NCBI GenBank assembly: GCA_041394845.1
Contig: JAWKHL010000001.1
Span: 682,001-746,000 of the forward strand
Origin: JAHCHG01 sp041394845
Lineage (GTDB): Bacteria > Acidobacteriota > Blastocatellia > Pyrinomonadales > Pyrinomonadaceae
Length of the DNA: 64,000 bases
Direction of reading: 5' to 3'
Position numbers and translations under genes: made by a program. Shown here in pieces: positions 17,620 through 25,500 of this stretch. Below the pieces are notes generated by a model that was not told the origin of the DNA, made no database searches, and saw only the letters and a program-made list of their open reading frames with translations. Numbering within the stretch: position 1 is the first letter of the stretch; each line of letters opens with the position of its first letter.

Positions 17620-20600
17620 TCAGCCGAGCAGTTTTTTCAGAAGGCGGCGGGTTTTCTGGTCCGGGGAGACGCCGAGATCCTCTTTTAAAAGTTTTTCCAG
17701 ATTATCGAATTGTTCCTTGACGGCGGCCGGTTTTCCCTGGGCGCTGAAGATCCTCATCAAAAGGCGGTGGATGTCCTCGCGAAACGGGTCGTCGCGTAAT
17801 ATCTCCTGGGAGAGCTGAAGCGCCCCGGCCCAATTTTGTTCCTTAAAGAAGATCCTTGCCAGCGCGGCCAGAACGCGGGAATTTTGTTCGTTGTAAAAAT
17901 TTCTCCTCTCCTCGGCCCAGTTCTCGTAAACGCCGCTCATAAATTCTCCCCGAAATTCTTGTCGGGCGGCCTCCAGATTTTCGCGGAAACCGGCGGAATC
18001 CTCTTCTTTTTTGGCTTTTTCGGCCTGAGAGATAAACTTCTCGAAATTCTCGGTGTCGATAAAATAGGATAATTCCGGGTTGAGGCCGTAAGCCCCGTCG
18101 CGAAAGACGATGAAATTCTGTTTGAATGTCTGACGAGAATTGAGGGCTTTGCGAATGTGTGAGATGGTCGGATGAAAGTTTTTTTCGATCACCGACAGAT
18201 CTTCGTCTTTCCAGAATTCTTCGATCAGGACATCCTTTGCCACCCGCCGGTGAGGGCTGGTGGCGATATAACAAAAAATATCCCTTGCCCGGCGGGTCGT
18301 CCAGGCGTCGGGGGCAAAGGGTTTTGAACGATCCCTGAAGATGTCGATCGGGCCGAGAACATTGACGCTCAGATCGGTGACGGTTTCCTTTTCAAAAACC
18401 GGTTGAGGAGCCGAAACCGGTTGAGGCGCGGTTTCCGTAATCCCCTCGCGCAGGTCGAGCGGAAGCCTTTCGATGATCTCCTCGTCCTTAAAAAGGGCGG
18501 GCATTTTTCGGATCTCGGTCCGAAGCCAGTGATCGTAATCGAAACGGGCCGACAGATCCAGCGTTCGCTGAAGCGGGGAAAGCATTTTTTTTCGGTTTTT
18601 TTCGCCGAAAAAAAACTGGGCCAGAGTCAGATTGGCGTTCGCTTCATCGTAATAAAGGGTTTGTTCGCGAAAAAAAACGACGATATTTTTCAGTTCTTCC
18701 TCCAGATCCGAAGTCTTGCCCTGAAACAGCCGAACCTGACACAGGTCCAAACGGGCCCGTTGTTCACCGATCCGGTTCCTGGATTCTTTTCTGGTCTCGA
18801 TCAACTTTTCAAACATGGCCGCCGCCTTGGCCGGGTCGCCGCGCATAAAATAAAACTTGGCCCGTTCCTCATCCAATTCCCGGAAGGCCAGATTGATCCC
18901 GGCGTCCTCATAGGCCTTGGAGGCCCTTTCGTAAAATTCCGAGGCGTGGGTGAAATCCTTGGTGTCGCGGTAAAAATTGCCGTAAGTTTCAAATATCTCG
19001 CCCCGGAGTGATTTAAGATTATAAAGCTGGCAGAGTTCGAGCGAGCGTTCCAGGTGTTTTTCGGTTTCCTCAAACTCTCCGCGATAGAGGTGCAGGCGTC
19101 CGACATTGAGATGCCCGATCGCCTCCTGAGGCAAAGGCTTATCGGTTTTCCGGCCTCGGAAGATCCGTTTCAGCCACCTCAGTGATTCCCCGAAATCGCC
19201 CCGAAATCCGGGCGGAAGGGCCAGATTATGCGTAATGATCCGGACCCATTTCTGATTGGCGGTCTTTTCGGCCAACTCCAGCGCGAAACGAAATTTCTGT
19301 TCGGCGTGCGTCCACGATCCCTGGGCGATCAGACACAGCCCGTGGGTGTTGGCGCATTTGATAAAGGTTTCGGTGTCCTCGCCGACGAGCCGTTCGGCCT
19401 TTTCCAAATAGCTGAAGGCCTCGGTCGATTTTCCCTTGCGCCGGGCCAGAGTGGCCAGCGAATGAAGCGCTTCGGCCTGACCGATCGCATCCTTTTCCCG
19501 TTTCAACAATTTTACGGCCCGGTTCAAAATGTTCGAAGATTTGTCGGTTTCGCCCTGGATCCGGGCGATCTCGGCCTGATGCAAAAGGGCCCGTGGGTGT
19601 TTTTCCAGAAATTCCGGCGGAATTCGTTCGGTAAAAGCTCCGAGCGTCATAAAGGCGCCGCCGGCCAGCCATTCTTCGCCCCTCTGGGCCAAAACCTCGG
19701 CGGCCCTTTCGAAATTTTCGGCCTCAAGTAGAAACGGCAGGGCTTTTTCGGGGGTTTTTTCCTCGATAAAAAATTCGGCGATCCGGGTCCGTTCCCGGTT
19801 CAGATCCCGGAGACCGATCTCCGACCGCAGGCGGCGCAGGAGAAAATCCCGAAAGAGGGGGTGCAGACGATATTCCTCGCCCGGGTCTCCGTCGCCGGTT
19901 ACGGTCAAAAAGACGTTTTTCTGCAAAAGTTCGGGCAGGACGGCGGCGCACCGCATATCGGGAAACAGCCGACTGCAAACGTCAAGGGGAAGGGATTCGA
20001 GCAAGGCCAGCCGGAGCAAAAGATTCTGTATCTCTTCCGGTTCGCGGGAAAAGACCTCTTCGGCGAAATAATCGAAAATATCTTTTTCCGATTGGCGGAG
20101 CATTTTTCCGAGGTCGAGTTTCGGCGTTTCCCGTTGGGCGTGGATCTCCTGTTCGGCCACCTGCCGGACAAGTTGCAGGGCGGTGATCCAGCCCTCGGTC
20201 CGGGCCCGGTATTCGGCGATCTCTTCGTCCTTTAGTTCGACATTGAGCGTCGAGCGGAAAAGTTCGCGCACCTCTTCGTCGTTGAAAAGAAGTTCATCGC
20301 GGTTGATGATCATCGCCTTGGCCTGTGAACGCCGACGCATGATGGCCAGCGGCGGAAGATCCCGGGTGGTGATGATCAGATGGATCATATCCGAGGAATA
20401 TTGAAGGAGCCGGTCAACCAGTTGATGGACGGCCGTTTCCCGGCCGATGTGGTGATAATCGTCCAGAACCAGAATAAAGGGCTGTTCGAGGGTTTCAAGA
20501 ATTTCGTTCAAAAGCACATCGACGGCCCGTTCGGGATGAAGCAAAAGGTCGTCGTTGGCTTCCGAGAGATAGGGCAGAACCGTTTCACCGAATTCGGGCG

Positions 20601-20874
20601 CAAAGTTTTTGATGCCCTGAGCGATGTAACCGAGAAAAACAAAGGGGTCGGCGTCGGTGTGATCGAGTTGGTACCAGACCGACCGGCGGTTTTGCTGGCG
20701 GATGAAATCGGCGATCAGAGTGGTTTTTCCGCATCCGGCGTCGGCCGCCACCATGGTGATCGGGGAATTGAGGTTGTTTCGGAGTTTGTCGGTCAGGCGG
20801 GGGCGCGATAACAATTCGACCACCGCTCGGGGAGGCAATAGTTTTGTGCGCAGAAAAAAATTCGGTTTAGGCAT
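17620..20874 (-). CDS. MalT-like STAND NTPase / TPR / SARP-type transcriptional regulator
   Basis: 1084 aa. An N-terminal STAND NTPase (LRTKLLPPR start, Walker A ADAGCGKTT around K50, Walker B FILVLDDYHH) is followed by a long helical TPR region (about residues 400-760), an OmpR-like winged helix (about residues 837-935; VNVLGPIDIF start) and a bacterial transcriptional activation (BTAD) domain (about 938-1084). The BTAD order and the winged helix at its N-side define the SARP family, known to bind heptameric direct repeats 11 bp apart. Four such sites lie around this gene. The signal sensed by the NTPase/TPR part is unknown. The next minus-strand gene is the M36 protease. No heptamer pair is visible directly upstream of this gene itself. 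Confidence 0.88.
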   Translation of the reverse strand: MPKPNFFLRTKLLPPRAVVELLSRPRLTDKLRNNLNSPITMVAADAGCGKTTLIADFIRQQNRRSVWYQLDHTDADPFVFLGYIAQGIKNFAPEFGETVLPYLSEANDDLLLHPERAVDVLLNEILETLEQPFILVLDDYHHIGRETAVHQLVDRLLQYSSDMIHLIITTRDLPPLAIMRRRSQAKAMIINRDELLFNDEEVRELFRSTLNVELKDEEIAEYRARTEGWITALQLVRQVAEQEIHAQRETPKLDLGKMLRQSEKDIFDYFAEEVFSREPEEIQNLLLRLALLESLPLDVCSRLFPDMRCAAVLPELLQKNVFLTVTGDGDPGEEYRLHPLFRDFLLRRLRSEIGLRDLNRERTRIAEFFIEEKTPEKALPFLLEAENFERAAEVLAQRGEEWLAGGAFMTLGAFTERIPPEFLEKHPRALLHQAEIARIQGETDKSSNILNRAVKLLKREKDAIGQAEALHSLATLARRKGKSTEAFSYLEKAERLVGEDTETFIKCANTHGLCLIAQGSWTHAEQKFRFALELAEKTANQKWVRIITHNLALPPGFRGDFGESLRWLKRIFRGRKTDKPLPQEAIGHLNVGRLHLYRGEFEETEKHLERSLELCQLYNLKSLRGEIFETYGNFYRDTKDFTHASEFYERASKAYEDAGINLAFRELDEERAKFYFMRGDPAKAAAMFEKLIETRKESRNRIGEQRARLDLCQVRLFQGKTSDLEEELKNIVVFFREQTLYYDEANANLTLAQFFFGEKNRKKMLSPLQRTLDLSARFDYDHWLRTEIRKMPALFKDEEIIERLPLDLREGITETAPQPVSAPQPVFEKETVTDLSVNVLGPIDIFRDRSKPFAPDAWTTRRARDIFCYIATSPHRRVAKDVLIEEFWKDEDLSVIEKNFHPTISHIRKALNSRQTFKQNFIVFRDGAYGLNPELSYFIDTENFEKFISQAEKAKKEEDSAGFRENLEAARQEFRGEFMSGVYENWAEERRNFYNEQNSRVLAALARIFFKEQNWAGALQLSQEILRDDPFREDIHRLLMRIFSAQGKPAAVKEQFDNLEKLLKEDLGVSPDQKTRRLLKKLLG

Positions 20875-20958
20875 CTAAACTTCCTTTGAAAAAAGAAAAA
20901 AAGCAGGTCAACATTATGGCATAAAAAAGGGGAAGTTTGGAAAAAGAGTAAAAGAGCG

Positions 20959-20991
20959 AAAAAAAAGGCCCGACGAAAAATTGTCGGGCCT
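20959..20991 (-). terminator. Intrinsic terminator of the short NTPase gene
   Basis: AGGCCCGAC (20966-20974) pairs with GTCGGGCCT (20983-20991); on the minus strand it is followed by eight T residues. It separates the short NTPase gene from the SARP gene downstream. Confidence 0.8.
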
Positions 20992-21064
20992 GAGGAGTTT
21001 CTGCCTGAGAAAAAAAACTCCGGGTTGAGCCATTAGATTGTCGGGAGAAAATTGACCAAAAAAA

Positions 21065-21874
21065 TCAGGCGGATTCCGTCAATTGCTTTATTTTAGAGAT
21101 CCGGCCGTAAGTTTTTTTTTGGATCCCCTTTGCGTTTTCCGCCGACACCCCTTCTTTTTGCAGTAGTTCTCCGGTTTCGCCCGGCGTGAAAAGCAATAAA
21201 TTTTCTTCGATCACGCCCAGCTTTTGTTTGGACCGAAGCCTCAACAGTGGAAAAGGCGGTTTGCTCCGGGAAAGCAACAAAAAATGAATGTTGGGAAGGT
21301 CGAACGAAAGCAGGCCTTTGAAGAAGACCTCAAACCAGGGGGCGTCGAAAACGCTGTGAAGATCGTCCAGAACGATCAAAAAGGGTTTTCCGCCGGTTGC
21401 CGGTTCGAGCCGGGAAAAAAGCCTTTCCAAAAATTTCAGAACCCGGGTTTCGAGATTGCCCTCGGCCGAAATATTTTGAAATCCGTTTTGGTTGTCGCCC
21501 GATGATTTTTGAAAACTGGAAAGAAGATACCGGGAAAAAATATTCCAGTCGATGTCGGTCGAATCAACCCGGAACCAGGATAATTGTTCGTAATTTTCGG
21601 AAAAACCCACCGCCAGAGTGGTTTTGCCGGTTCCGGCCCGACCGAAAACCAAGGTGGCTCCGAAGAGTTCAAACTGTTTGGTGAGAAGTTCGGTCAGGCG
21701 CCGGCGGGGAACGGCCCTTTCGATTTCGGGAACCCGAATTTTTTCGGAGATGATCCGAAAGTCCGAAACCCCTCCGCCTGTCGGGGCGGAATTGTTGGTG
21801 GTCGGTTGGATCCCGAACCCGATTTCCCCATCGTCAGAATTGAGATTGCCATGGAGGGAATAATTCAACATCAT
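21065..21874 (-). CDS. Short STAND NTPase without TPR or DNA-binding domain
   Basis: 269 aa. It contains only a MalT-like NTPase core: RRRLTELL lead-in, Walker A FGRAGTGKTT (K84), Walker B FLIVLDDLHSVFD, and the sensor-like LLLSRSKPPFPLLRLR motif. It stops where the TPR region would begin, with no matching continuation downstream, and has its own terminator. It may be a truncated copy of a SARP/MalT regulator or a stand-alone partner that modulates the neighbour. A SARP-type promoter sits at 21885-21917. The predicted start site is only a few nt before ATG 21874, so the mRNA may be nearly leaderless; no ribosome binding site is seen. Confidence 0.75.
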   Translation of the reverse strand: MMLNYSLHGNLNSDDGEIGFGIQPTTNNSAPTGGGVSDFRIISEKIRVPEIERAVPRRRLTELLTKQFELFGATLVFGRAGTGKTTLAVGFSENYEQLSWFRVDSTDIDWNIFSRYLLSSFQKSSGDNQNGFQNISAEGNLETRVLKFLERLFSRLEPATGGKPFLIVLDDLHSVFDAPWFEVFFKGLLSFDLPNIHFLLLSRSKPPFPLLRLRSKQKLGVIEENLLLFTPGETGELLQKEGVSAENAKGIQKKTYGRISKIKQLTESA

Positions 21875-21884
21875 AACAATACGA

Positions 21885-21917
21885 ATATTAATTATGTAAA
21901 CTTGAGAAAAACTTGAG
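21885..21917 (-). promoter_or_regulatory. SARP-type promoter of the short NTPase gene
   Basis: Minus strand: CTCAAGT (21917-21911), 4 nt, CTCAAGT (21906-21900), 9 nt, TAATAT (21890-21885). It has the same geometry as the sites at 16868 and 17486, and starts transcription almost at the start codon. Confidence 0.6.
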
Positions 21918-21971
21918 CGATCCGGTTTTTCCAGTTTTTTTTCAATTAATTTTTCTCACTCAAAGACGATT

Positions 21972-22004
21972 CTCAAGAATTTCTCAACTTCTCTTTAATA
22001 GGAT
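21972..22004 (+). promoter_or_regulatory. Degenerate SARP-type promoter, rightward
   Basis: CTCAAGA (21972-21978), 4 nt, CTCAACT (21983-21989), 9 nt, TAGGAT (21999-22004). It is weaker than the other three, but divergent from the NTPase promoter with identical spacing. It would transcribe the region containing the small ORF at 22163. Confidence 0.4.
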
Positions 22005-22115
22005 TGGCGAAGATCATTTAATGGATCGAATAACTTTCCCTAATAAAAAAATGGAGTGTTGTTTTTCAAGGAGTTTTTTTTAGGTGAGATCTTTGGCTTA
22101 CGGATTGATTTTGGT

Positions 22116-22163
22116 TTTGTCCTGATTCTCGGAATGATAATTCTCCCGGCGGACCAGGACAAA
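22116..22163 (+). promoter_or_regulatory. Hairpin enclosing the ribosome binding site of the small ORF
   Basis: TTTGTCCTG (22116-22124) pairs with CAGGACAAA (22155-22163), a perfect 9-bp stem around a 30-nt loop. The right arm contains AGGA, the only plausible Shine-Dalgarno, and the first base of the ATG at 22163. The stem would hide the start, which suggests conditional translation. Confidence 0.4.
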
Positions 22164-22354
22164 TGAATGATTCCGGGAAAACGACGGCCGGTCCGGTTCC
22201 CGCGATCGGAAAAACCCTACCGGGGTTGCGAATTGACCGAACGGTCGTCGGATCGATTCAGGGTTCGATGATCATTTCATCCCGGGATGAAAAGCCGAGA
22301 ATCGAAAAGGAATCGGTTTTGCCTGTCAGTTTGACCGGGACCGTAAACCAATAG
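22163..22354 (+). CDS. Possible small protein, 63 aa, unknown
   Basis: An open frame starting ATG at 22163 after AGGAC. The product has no signal peptide, no cysteine and no recognised domain; it is Thr/Ser/Val-rich with several Arg and ends VNQ. In the same frame a stop lies upstream, so it is not part of a larger gene. Support comes only from the upstream SARP-like promoter, the hairpin over its start and the lack of any other gene in this 657-bp gap. It could equally be spurious. Confidence 0.3.
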   Translation: MNDSGKTTAGPVPAIGKTLPGLRIDRTVVGSIQGSMIISSRDEKPRIEKESVLPVSLTGTVNQ

Positions 22355-22387
22355 GCATCACATTTGCAAAGCAGTTAACCGAGTTGA

Positions 22388-22416
22388 TTGATTTGGTGAA
22401 GATTTGTGTTTATAAT
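22388..22416 (+). promoter_or_regulatory. Sigma-70-type promoter of the S8 protease gene
   Basis: TTGATT (22388-22393), 17-bp spacer, TATAAT (22411-22416). The predicted start near 22423 excludes start codons before it (an in-frame ATG at 22406) and supports ATG 22532, leaving a leader of about 110 nt. Confidence 0.7.
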
Positions 22417-22531
22417 GCATTCGCAAATCCTGCCAATTCTTGGACTGTTTTGGTTCAAGTGTTCGATTTTTATACAAACTAATTGGATCTCCGGCACTCC
22501 AATAAAATTAATTTCAAGTAAATTTTCAATA

Positions 22532-25498
22532 ATGTTAAAGCCCCTGTTGATTTCAAAAAAAATAATCTGTCTTTTTCTACTTTTGATCTTTGCCTTCAAT
22601 ACGGCCCAGGCCGGCATTGAGGTTGTAAGGTCCAACGGCGTCACCCTGACCGGGGCTGACGGAATCAATTTTTTCGGAACCGACGGCGTGACCCTGACGG
22701 GAGTTGACGGATTTTTAAGTTACAAATCCAACGGCGTGACCCTGACGGGAGCCGACGGCGTGACCCTCACCGGAGTTGACGGCGTGACCCTGACGGGAGC
22801 CGACGGAGCGACTTACATCGGGCCCAACGGCGTCACTTTGACCGGAGCCGACGGCGTCACTTTGACCGGGGCCGACGGGGCGACTTTTACCGGACCCAAC
22901 GGGGTAACCTTAACCGGAGCCGACGGAATTCCCTACCAGGCCGATTCAATATATGTCATTAAACCCAACGGGGTAACCCTGACCGGAGCCGACGGCGTCA
23001 CTTTGACCGGGGTCGATGGTTTTACCCTGATCGGGGGCAACGGTGTCACCTTGACCGGGGCCGACGGCGTCACTTTGACCGGAGTTGACGGCGTTACTTT
23101 GACCGGTGCGGATACGATCGTGGGGTTGGGGCCGGATGGAGTCGTTTTCCAATTGAATCAGCCTTCCGGAGTCACTTTGACCGGAGTCGACGGCGTTACT
23201 TTAACCGGCGCTGACGGGATCAACATTACCGGGGCACAGGGAGTGACCCTGACCGGAGCCGACGGCCAAACCGGGAGCGGTCCGGAAACCGGTTTGCTTT
23301 CGATCGATCCGGAACTGGCAATCTGGCTGAACGAAGCCGCCGATGACAGCAACGTCAACGCTGTCATCGTTTTTCATCATTATCCCGATAACAGCGACCT
23401 CAATGATCTCCAGCAAATCGGCATTCTGGGCGGAACCCTGTATCGCAAACTTCCGATGGTCGTTGTTACGGCCACCAAGGCCCAGCTTTTGGCCGTCTCC
23501 AGACTCGCCTCGGTCAGATCCATTTCCGGGAATCGGACCTTGAACTTAAATTCGGATCCATATTTCAAGAACTCGGGTATCGAAAAGGTGGCCGCGGATC
23601 CCGACTTGATCAACCACAATAACGGTTTGCCGGTTTCGGGGCGGGGGGTAACGGTTGCCGTACTTGATACCGGAATCAACTCGCTTCATCCCGACCTGAA
23701 CGGAAGGGTTTCTCAAAACGTCAGGCTTTTCGATTTTCAGAGCGCTCCGCTCGGTTTCCTTAACCCGGTCCCGACGGAAAATGTTGAAAACACCGATCCG
23801 GTTAGCGGACACGGGACGTTCGTGTCGGGCATTATCGCCGGAAGCGGCGGAGCTTCGGGGGGACAATACGACGGTGTGGCTCCCGATGCCAAACTCCTCG
23901 GTTTGAGCGCCGGAGACCTCAATCTGACCTATATTCTTGCCGGTTTCGATTACTTGTTGGACAAGGGAGCGGAATACAACACCCGCGTCGTCAATTGCAG
24001 TTTTTCTTCCAATACGGTTTACGATCCCGGCGATCCGGTCAACGTGGCCACCAAATTGGTGACCGAAGCGGGGATCAGCGTCGTTTTTTCGGCCGGCAAC
24101 TCCGGCCCCGGAAGCGGCACGCTGAACCCGTTTGCCGCCGCCCCGTGGGTCATTTCGGTCGGGGCCGTCGATGAAAAAAACAAATTGGCGGATTTTTCCT
24201 CGCGGGGCGTTTTCGGAGATCAGATCTTAAAACCGTCGTTGGTCGCTTCCGGAGTCAACGTTGTCAGTTTGCGGGGCGGGGTCAATCAAACCGGAGTGTT
24301 GGGAGTTTTGACCGGAGCCGATACCCAACGGCTGACGGCATCCGAATTGGCGAATTACACAACCGCCAGCGGAACTTCCTTTACCGCGCCGCAGGTGGCC
24401 GGAGCGATCGCCTTGATGCTGGAGGCAAATCCCCAGCTTTCGCCAGCAAAGATCAAGGAAATTTTGCTCGATACGGCCACGCCGCTTCCGAATTATTTTC
24501 AGCACGAGGTCGGTTCCGGCGCTTTGAACACCCACGCCGCCGTTCTTGAGGCCGCTTTTGCGGGGCGGAAGTTCGGGTTCGGTCGGGCCGGTTTGAAGGG
24601 AAAAAGCGTTAAATTTTCCCGCTCGGTTCCCCAAACCTTCGACGGAACGGTCAGTTTGCTTTTGAGTTCTTCGAAAACCTTTTCTCTTCCAGCCGATCAG
24701 CTTCGGGCCGAGGTCAAGGTCCATTGGGGTTTGGGGGCCAACGATCTGAGTCTGAAACTTTATGACGGGCAAAACCAACTGGTCGGGACCTCCAACAATT
24801 TGAACGCTCTCGGTTTGCTCGGAAACAGGGAAAAGATCCAAATCGAAAATCCGCCGGCGCAAACCTATAAGGCCGTCGTCGCAAACACCCTCGGGATCGG
24901 CACAACCCAGAAATATTACGGAGCGGTCGAAACCATTTCGGCCGACTACTCGGAAATCGGTGACCTCGATGAAATATCCGCCGAATGGCTGCCGGTTGCA
25001 AAAGAAAGTCTGCGAAAATTCCTGATAATTCCGAAGGGCGGAAAATTTAAACCCAATTTCGCCGTAACCCGGAAGGAACTGGCCGAAGGACTCGTTCGGT
25101 CGGGCCGGGTTATGAAATATCTGGCCGCCCAGCCGATTTATTCCGATGTTCAAAATCTAACCGACCGGATCGCGGTTGAAAGCGTTCAGAAAAACGAGTC
25201 GGGAATGTTGGTTTTTGACGCCCCTTCCGGAGAGCCTTTCCGTCCCTTTGACAAGGCCGACAAACTTATCGCGGCGGTCGCATTGGTTCGCGCGGCGGGT
25301 CTTGAAGATCAGGCGATGACGGCCACCCTTCCCTCGAATCTGACGGACGCCTCTTCGATCCCCGAACAGTTCCGGGGCTACGTTGCCATCGCCCTGGAAA
25401 AAGGATTGGTCGCCGCCGACGGAAATAACTTTAATCCCGCTCGGCCCGTGACCCGGCTGGAACTTTCGCTCGGACTGGTAAATCTGATCAGGTTGTAA
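22532..25498 (+). CDS. Exported S8 (subtilisin-family) serine protease with octapeptide repeat array and SLH-like C-terminus
   Basis: 988 aa. Signal peptide residues 1-27 (ending TAQA). Residues 35-245 form an array of 8-residue units, VTLTG(A/V)DG, with 16 canonical and 5 variant copies. The S8 domain follows: Asp379 (VLDTGINS), His427 (GHGTFVSG), Asn in FSAGNSGPG, Ser616 (GTSFTAPQVAG). After a beta-rich segment (about 700-800), three C-terminal segments with the F-x-P...TR-x-E pattern (FKPNFAVTRKELAEGL, FRPFDKADKLIAAVAL, FNPARPVTRLELSLGL) resemble S-layer-homology domains that tether proteins to the cell wall or surface. Role: probably surface protease. The start is set by the promoter at 22388. 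The gene ends 2 bp from its convergent neighbour. Confidence 0.88.
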   Translation: MLKPLLISKKIICLFLLLIFAFNTAQAGIEVVRSNGVTLTGADGINFFGTDGVTLTGVDGFLSYKSNGVTLTGADGVTLTGVDGVTLTGADGATYIGPNGVTLTGADGVTLTGADGATFTGPNGVTLTGADGIPYQADSIYVIKPNGVTLTGADGVTLTGVDGFTLIGGNGVTLTGADGVTLTGVDGVTLTGADTIVGLGPDGVVFQLNQPSGVTLTGVDGVTLTGADGINITGAQGVTLTGADGQTGSGPETGLLSIDPELAIWLNEAADDSNVNAVIVFHHYPDNSDLNDLQQIGILGGTLYRKLPMVVVTATKAQLLAVSRLASVRSISGNRTLNLNSDPYFKNSGIEKVAADPDLINHNNGLPVSGRGVTVAVLDTGINSLHPDLNGRVSQNVRLFDFQSAPLGFLNPVPTENVENTDPVSGHGTFVSGIIAGSGGASGGQYDGVAPDAKLLGLSAGDLNLTYILAGFDYLLDKGAEYNTRVVNCSFSSNTVYDPGDPVNVATKLVTEAGISVVFSAGNSGPGSGTLNPFAAAPWVISVGAVDEKNKLADFSSRGVFGDQILKPSLVASGVNVVSLRGGVNQTGVLGVLTGADTQRLTASELANYTTASGTSFTAPQVAGAIALMLEANPQLSPAKIKEILLDTATPLPNYFQHEVGSGALNTHAAVLEAAFAGRKFGFGRAGLKGKSVKFSRSVPQTFDGTVSLLLSSSKTFSLPADQLRAEVKVHWGLGANDLSLKLYDGQNQLVGTSNNLNALGLLGNREKIQIENPPAQTYKAVVANTLGIGTTQKYYGAVETISADYSEIGDLDEISAEWLPVAKESLRKFLIIPKGGKFKPNFAVTRKELAEGLVRSGRVMKYLAAQPIYSDVQNLTDRIAVESVQKNESGMLVFDAPSGEPFRPFDKADKLIAAVALVRAAGLEDQAMTATLPSNLTDASSIPEQFRGYVAIALEKGLVAADGNNFNPARPVTRLELSLGLVNLIRL
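22634..23266 (+). repeat. 24-bp coding repeat array (octapeptide VTLTG(A/V)DG)
   Basis: Twenty-one units of 24 bp, or multiples with short inserts, encode VTLTGADG/VTLTGVDG and variants (INFFGTDG, ATYIGPNG, FTLIGGNG, INITGAQG). Synonymous codons differ among units (GGAGCCGACGG, GGGGCCGACGG, GGAGTTGACGG), so the array is maintained at protein level rather than being a fresh DNA slippage product. Confidence 0.9.
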
Positions 25499-25500
25499 AC

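Noticed and set aside
22406..22531. Longer N-terminus for the S8 protease starting at 22406
   Set aside because: That start would lie upstream of the predicted -10 box (22411-22416) and would put 42 residues before a standard signal peptide.
22634..23266. CRISPR-like array
   Set aside because: The repeats are in-frame coding units of 24 bp without unique spacers of constant length, and no cas gene is near.
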